In this document: one piece after another, positions 62,842 to 64,000 of the stretch | How the letters are laid out: each line of letters begins with the position of its first letter | Numbering within the stretch: position 1 is the stretch's first letter | NCBI GenBank assembly: GCA_038233075.1 | Contig: JBBSMQ010000006.1 | Coordinates: 85,579 to 149,578 of the forward strand | Direction of reading: 5' to 3' | Source: Iamia sp038233075 | GTDB taxonomy: Bacteria > Actinomycetota > Acidimicrobiia > Acidimicrobiales > Iamiaceae | Length of the DNA: 64,000 nucleotides | The notes under the pieces: generated by a model | The model's input: only the letters and a program-made list of their open reading frames with translations | Told to the model about the DNA's origin: nothing | Databases searched by the model: none | Made by a program: the position numbers and the translations under genes

Positions 62842-63384
62842 ATGGTCGACTCCCCCCGGCCGGCCCCCGACGCCGGCGACCCCTTCGCCGACGTCTGGGA
62901 CGCCAACGCCGCCTTCGCCGCCGACTTCGCCCACGGCGGGTTGAGGGGCACTGCGGCCTCCGGGCTCGCGATAGTGACCTGCATGGACACTCGCATCGAC
63001 CCGCTGGCGGTCCTGGGCCAGGAGCCCGGTGACGCCAAGATCATCCGCACCGCCGGAGCCCGGGTCACCGACGATGTGCTGCGGTCGCTGGTGCTGGCGA
63101 CCAACCTGCTGGGAGCACATCGGGTGCTGGTGGTGGCCCACACCGACTGCGGCCTGGTCGGCACCGACGACCAGGTGCGGGCCCAGGTGGCCGCCGCCCT
63201 GGGCCGACGGGACGACGATCCCGCGGTCGCCGCCTACCAACCCTCGACCATCGCCCAGCCGACGGCGGCGCTGGCCGCCGACGTCGGTCGCATCCGGGAT
63301 CACCCCCTCACCCCCGACCACCTCGTGGTCGGCGCGGCCGTCTACGACGTCGCCACCGGCCGCCTGGAGCCCGTCGAGGTCTGA
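62842..63384 (+). CDS. Beta-carbonic anhydrase
   Basis: Interconverts CO2 and bicarbonate. The 180-aa protein is a compact beta-CA like mycobacterial Rv1284: zinc ligands and catalytic dyad in VTCMDTRIDPL (CxDxR) and VVAHTDCGLVG (HxxC), with IIRTAGARVTDDVLRSLVLA and LVVGAAVYDVATGRL. The ATG at 62842 is 6 nt after a -10-like GATGCT, so probably leaderless; the open frame extends upstream without similarity. Divergent from kgd, a CO2-releasing enzyme. Confidence 0.92.
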   Translation: MVDSPRPAPDAGDPFADVWDANAAFAADFAHGGLRGTAASGLAIVTCMDTRIDPLAVLGQEPGDAKIIRTAGARVTDDVLRSLVLATNLLGAHRVLVVAHTDCGLVGTDDQVRAQVAAALGRRDDDPAVAAYQPSTIAQPTAALAADVGRIRDHPLTPDHLVVGAAVYDVATGRLEPVEV

Positions 63385-63416
63385 CCCTCTCCCGAAGCCG
63401 CCACCCTGGTGGTCGC

Positions 63417-63458
63417 AGAGCGCCCACCGGGTGGCCGTTTCGCCGGATCGGGCGCTCT
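63417..63458 (+). terminator. Hairpin between carbonic anhydrase and ettA
   Basis: AGAGCGCCC (63417-63425) pairs with GGGCGCTCT (63450-63458). It lies 32 nt after the carbonic anhydrase stop and 16 nt before the ettA start. It may terminate the first gene or sit in the ettA leader. Confidence 0.4.
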
Positions 63459-63474
63459 CCACCATGATCGGGAG

Positions 63475-64000
63475 ATGTCGTCGGCACAGTTCATCTACAC
63501 GATGCACAAGGTCGGCCGGTTCCACCCGCCCGACCGCGAGGTCCTGAAGGACATCTCCCTGTCCTTCTACCCGGGGGCCAAGATCGGTGTCCTCGGCGCC
63601 AACGGGGCCGGCAAGTCGTCGCTGCTGCGGATCATGGCCGGCGTCGACGACGGCTTCACCGGCGAGGCCCGCCTCTCCCCCGGCTTCAGCGTGGGCCTCC
63701 TCGAGCAGGAGCCCCAGCTCGACGAGGACAAGGACGTCAAGGGCAACGTCATGGACGGCGTGGCCGAGGTGGCCGGGCTGCTGGCGGCCTACGACGCCTG
63801 CCTGGCCAAGTACGCCGACCCCGACGCCGACTACGAGAAGATCGGCGAGGAGCAGGCCAAGCTCGAAGCCGAGATCGCGGCCAAGGGGGCCAACGACCTC
63901 GACCGCAAGATCGAGGTGGCCATGGACGCCCTACGCCTGCCGCCGGGCGACGCCGCCGTCGCCCCCCTGTCCGGCGGCGAGCGCCGCCGCGTGGCCCTGT
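63475..64000 (+). CDS. ettA: Energy-dependent translational throttle protein EttA (ABC-F), partial
   Basis: ABC-F ATPase that gates the ribosomal E site according to energy state. The first 175 codons are present. They show YTMHKVGRFHPPDREVLKDI, Walker A (GVLGANGAGKSSLLRIMAG), the EttA-specific LSPGFSVGLLEQEPQLDE, and the arm region. The last residues read LSGGERRRVAL, the ABC signature, so the frame is intact to the edge. The rest lies outside the window. Confidence 0.95.
   Translation, partial: MSSAQFIYTMHKVGRFHPPDREVLKDISLSFYPGAKIGVLGANGAGKSSLLRIMAGVDDGFTGEARLSPGFSVGLLEQEPQLDEDKDVKGNVMDGVAEVAGLLAAYDACLAKYADPDADYEKIGEEQAKLEAEIAAKGANDLDRKIEVAMDALRLPPGDAAVAPLSGGERRRVAL

Overview
The window is a very GC-rich bacterial chromosome segment with almost no non-coding space. 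It has GTG/ATG starts, translationally coupled overlaps, and many start codons lying 6-10 nt after a TANNNT -10 box (leaderless mRNAs). Gene content points to a free-living actinobacterium, most likely of the class Acidimicrobiia (Iamia-like). Markers for this are the multifunctional 2-oxoglutarate enzyme Kgd, DprE1/DprE2, an AftB-like arabinosyltransferase, DUF6458 and DUF2505 proteins, and an archaeal-type prolyl-tRNA synthetase. The placement is inferred from gene content, not from a database comparison. No tRNA, rRNA, CRISPR array, insertion sequence or prophage was seen.

Layout. 1-5.3 kb: nusA (cut by the window edge) and rimP, an SDR oxidoreductase, a nucleoside hydrolase and proS. 5.5-9.5 kb: an internally deleted alkB pseudogene, a PGPGW membrane protein, and a tightly coupled dprE2-ubiA-dprE1 operon for decaprenylphosphoryl-arabinose. 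9.7-19.7 kb (minus strand): the housekeeping run rpsB-tsf-pyrH-frr-cdsA-dxr-rseP-ispG, where cdsA carries an acidic N-terminal extension of about 670 residues. 19.8-24.2 kb: a degenerate M23 protein, xerC, dprA and comM. 24.3-32.1 kb: enoyl-CoA hydratase, two small proteins, an AftB-like glycosyltransferase, a stand-alone NuoF-like protein, a frameshifted glutathionyl-hydroquinone-reductase-type GST, an NAD(P)-binding protein, a CPBP protease and an SRPBCC protein. 32.2-36.6 kb: yraN, rplS, trmD, rimM, khpA, rpsP and ffh. 36.7-41.1 kb: a small membrane protein, a GH43 arabinanase-like enzyme, a purple-acid-phosphatase-like enzyme and ftsY. 41.1-49.9 kb: an SGNH remnant, an HtrA protease, a secreted PI-PLC-like protein, a PIG-L deacetylase, an alpha-methylacyl-CoA racemase, an alpha/beta hydrolase with a palindromic operator, and small envelope proteins. 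50-58.7 kb: a UvrD-family helicase with HRDC, exonuclease III, a Regnase-like RNase fused to S1 and a histone-H1-like tail, an M20 peptidase, a HAD phosphatase and an amidohydrolase with three frameshifts. 58.8-64 kb: kgd, a beta-carbonic anhydrase and the start of ettA.

How the genes connect. The dprE operon, the AftB-like transferase and the GH43 enzyme together suggest that this organism makes, extends and trims an arabinofuranose polymer in its envelope. Translation and protein-targeting genes (rpsB/tsf/frr, rplS/trmD/rimM/rpsP, ffh/ftsY, nusA/rimP, proS, ettA) form the core, and isoprenoid (dxr, ispG) and phospholipid (cdsA) synthesis supply the envelope. Four single-base losses break two otherwise well-conserved genes. 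Each lies in a short run of identical bases, so these may be assembly errors. The alkB and SGNH remnants look like true decay.
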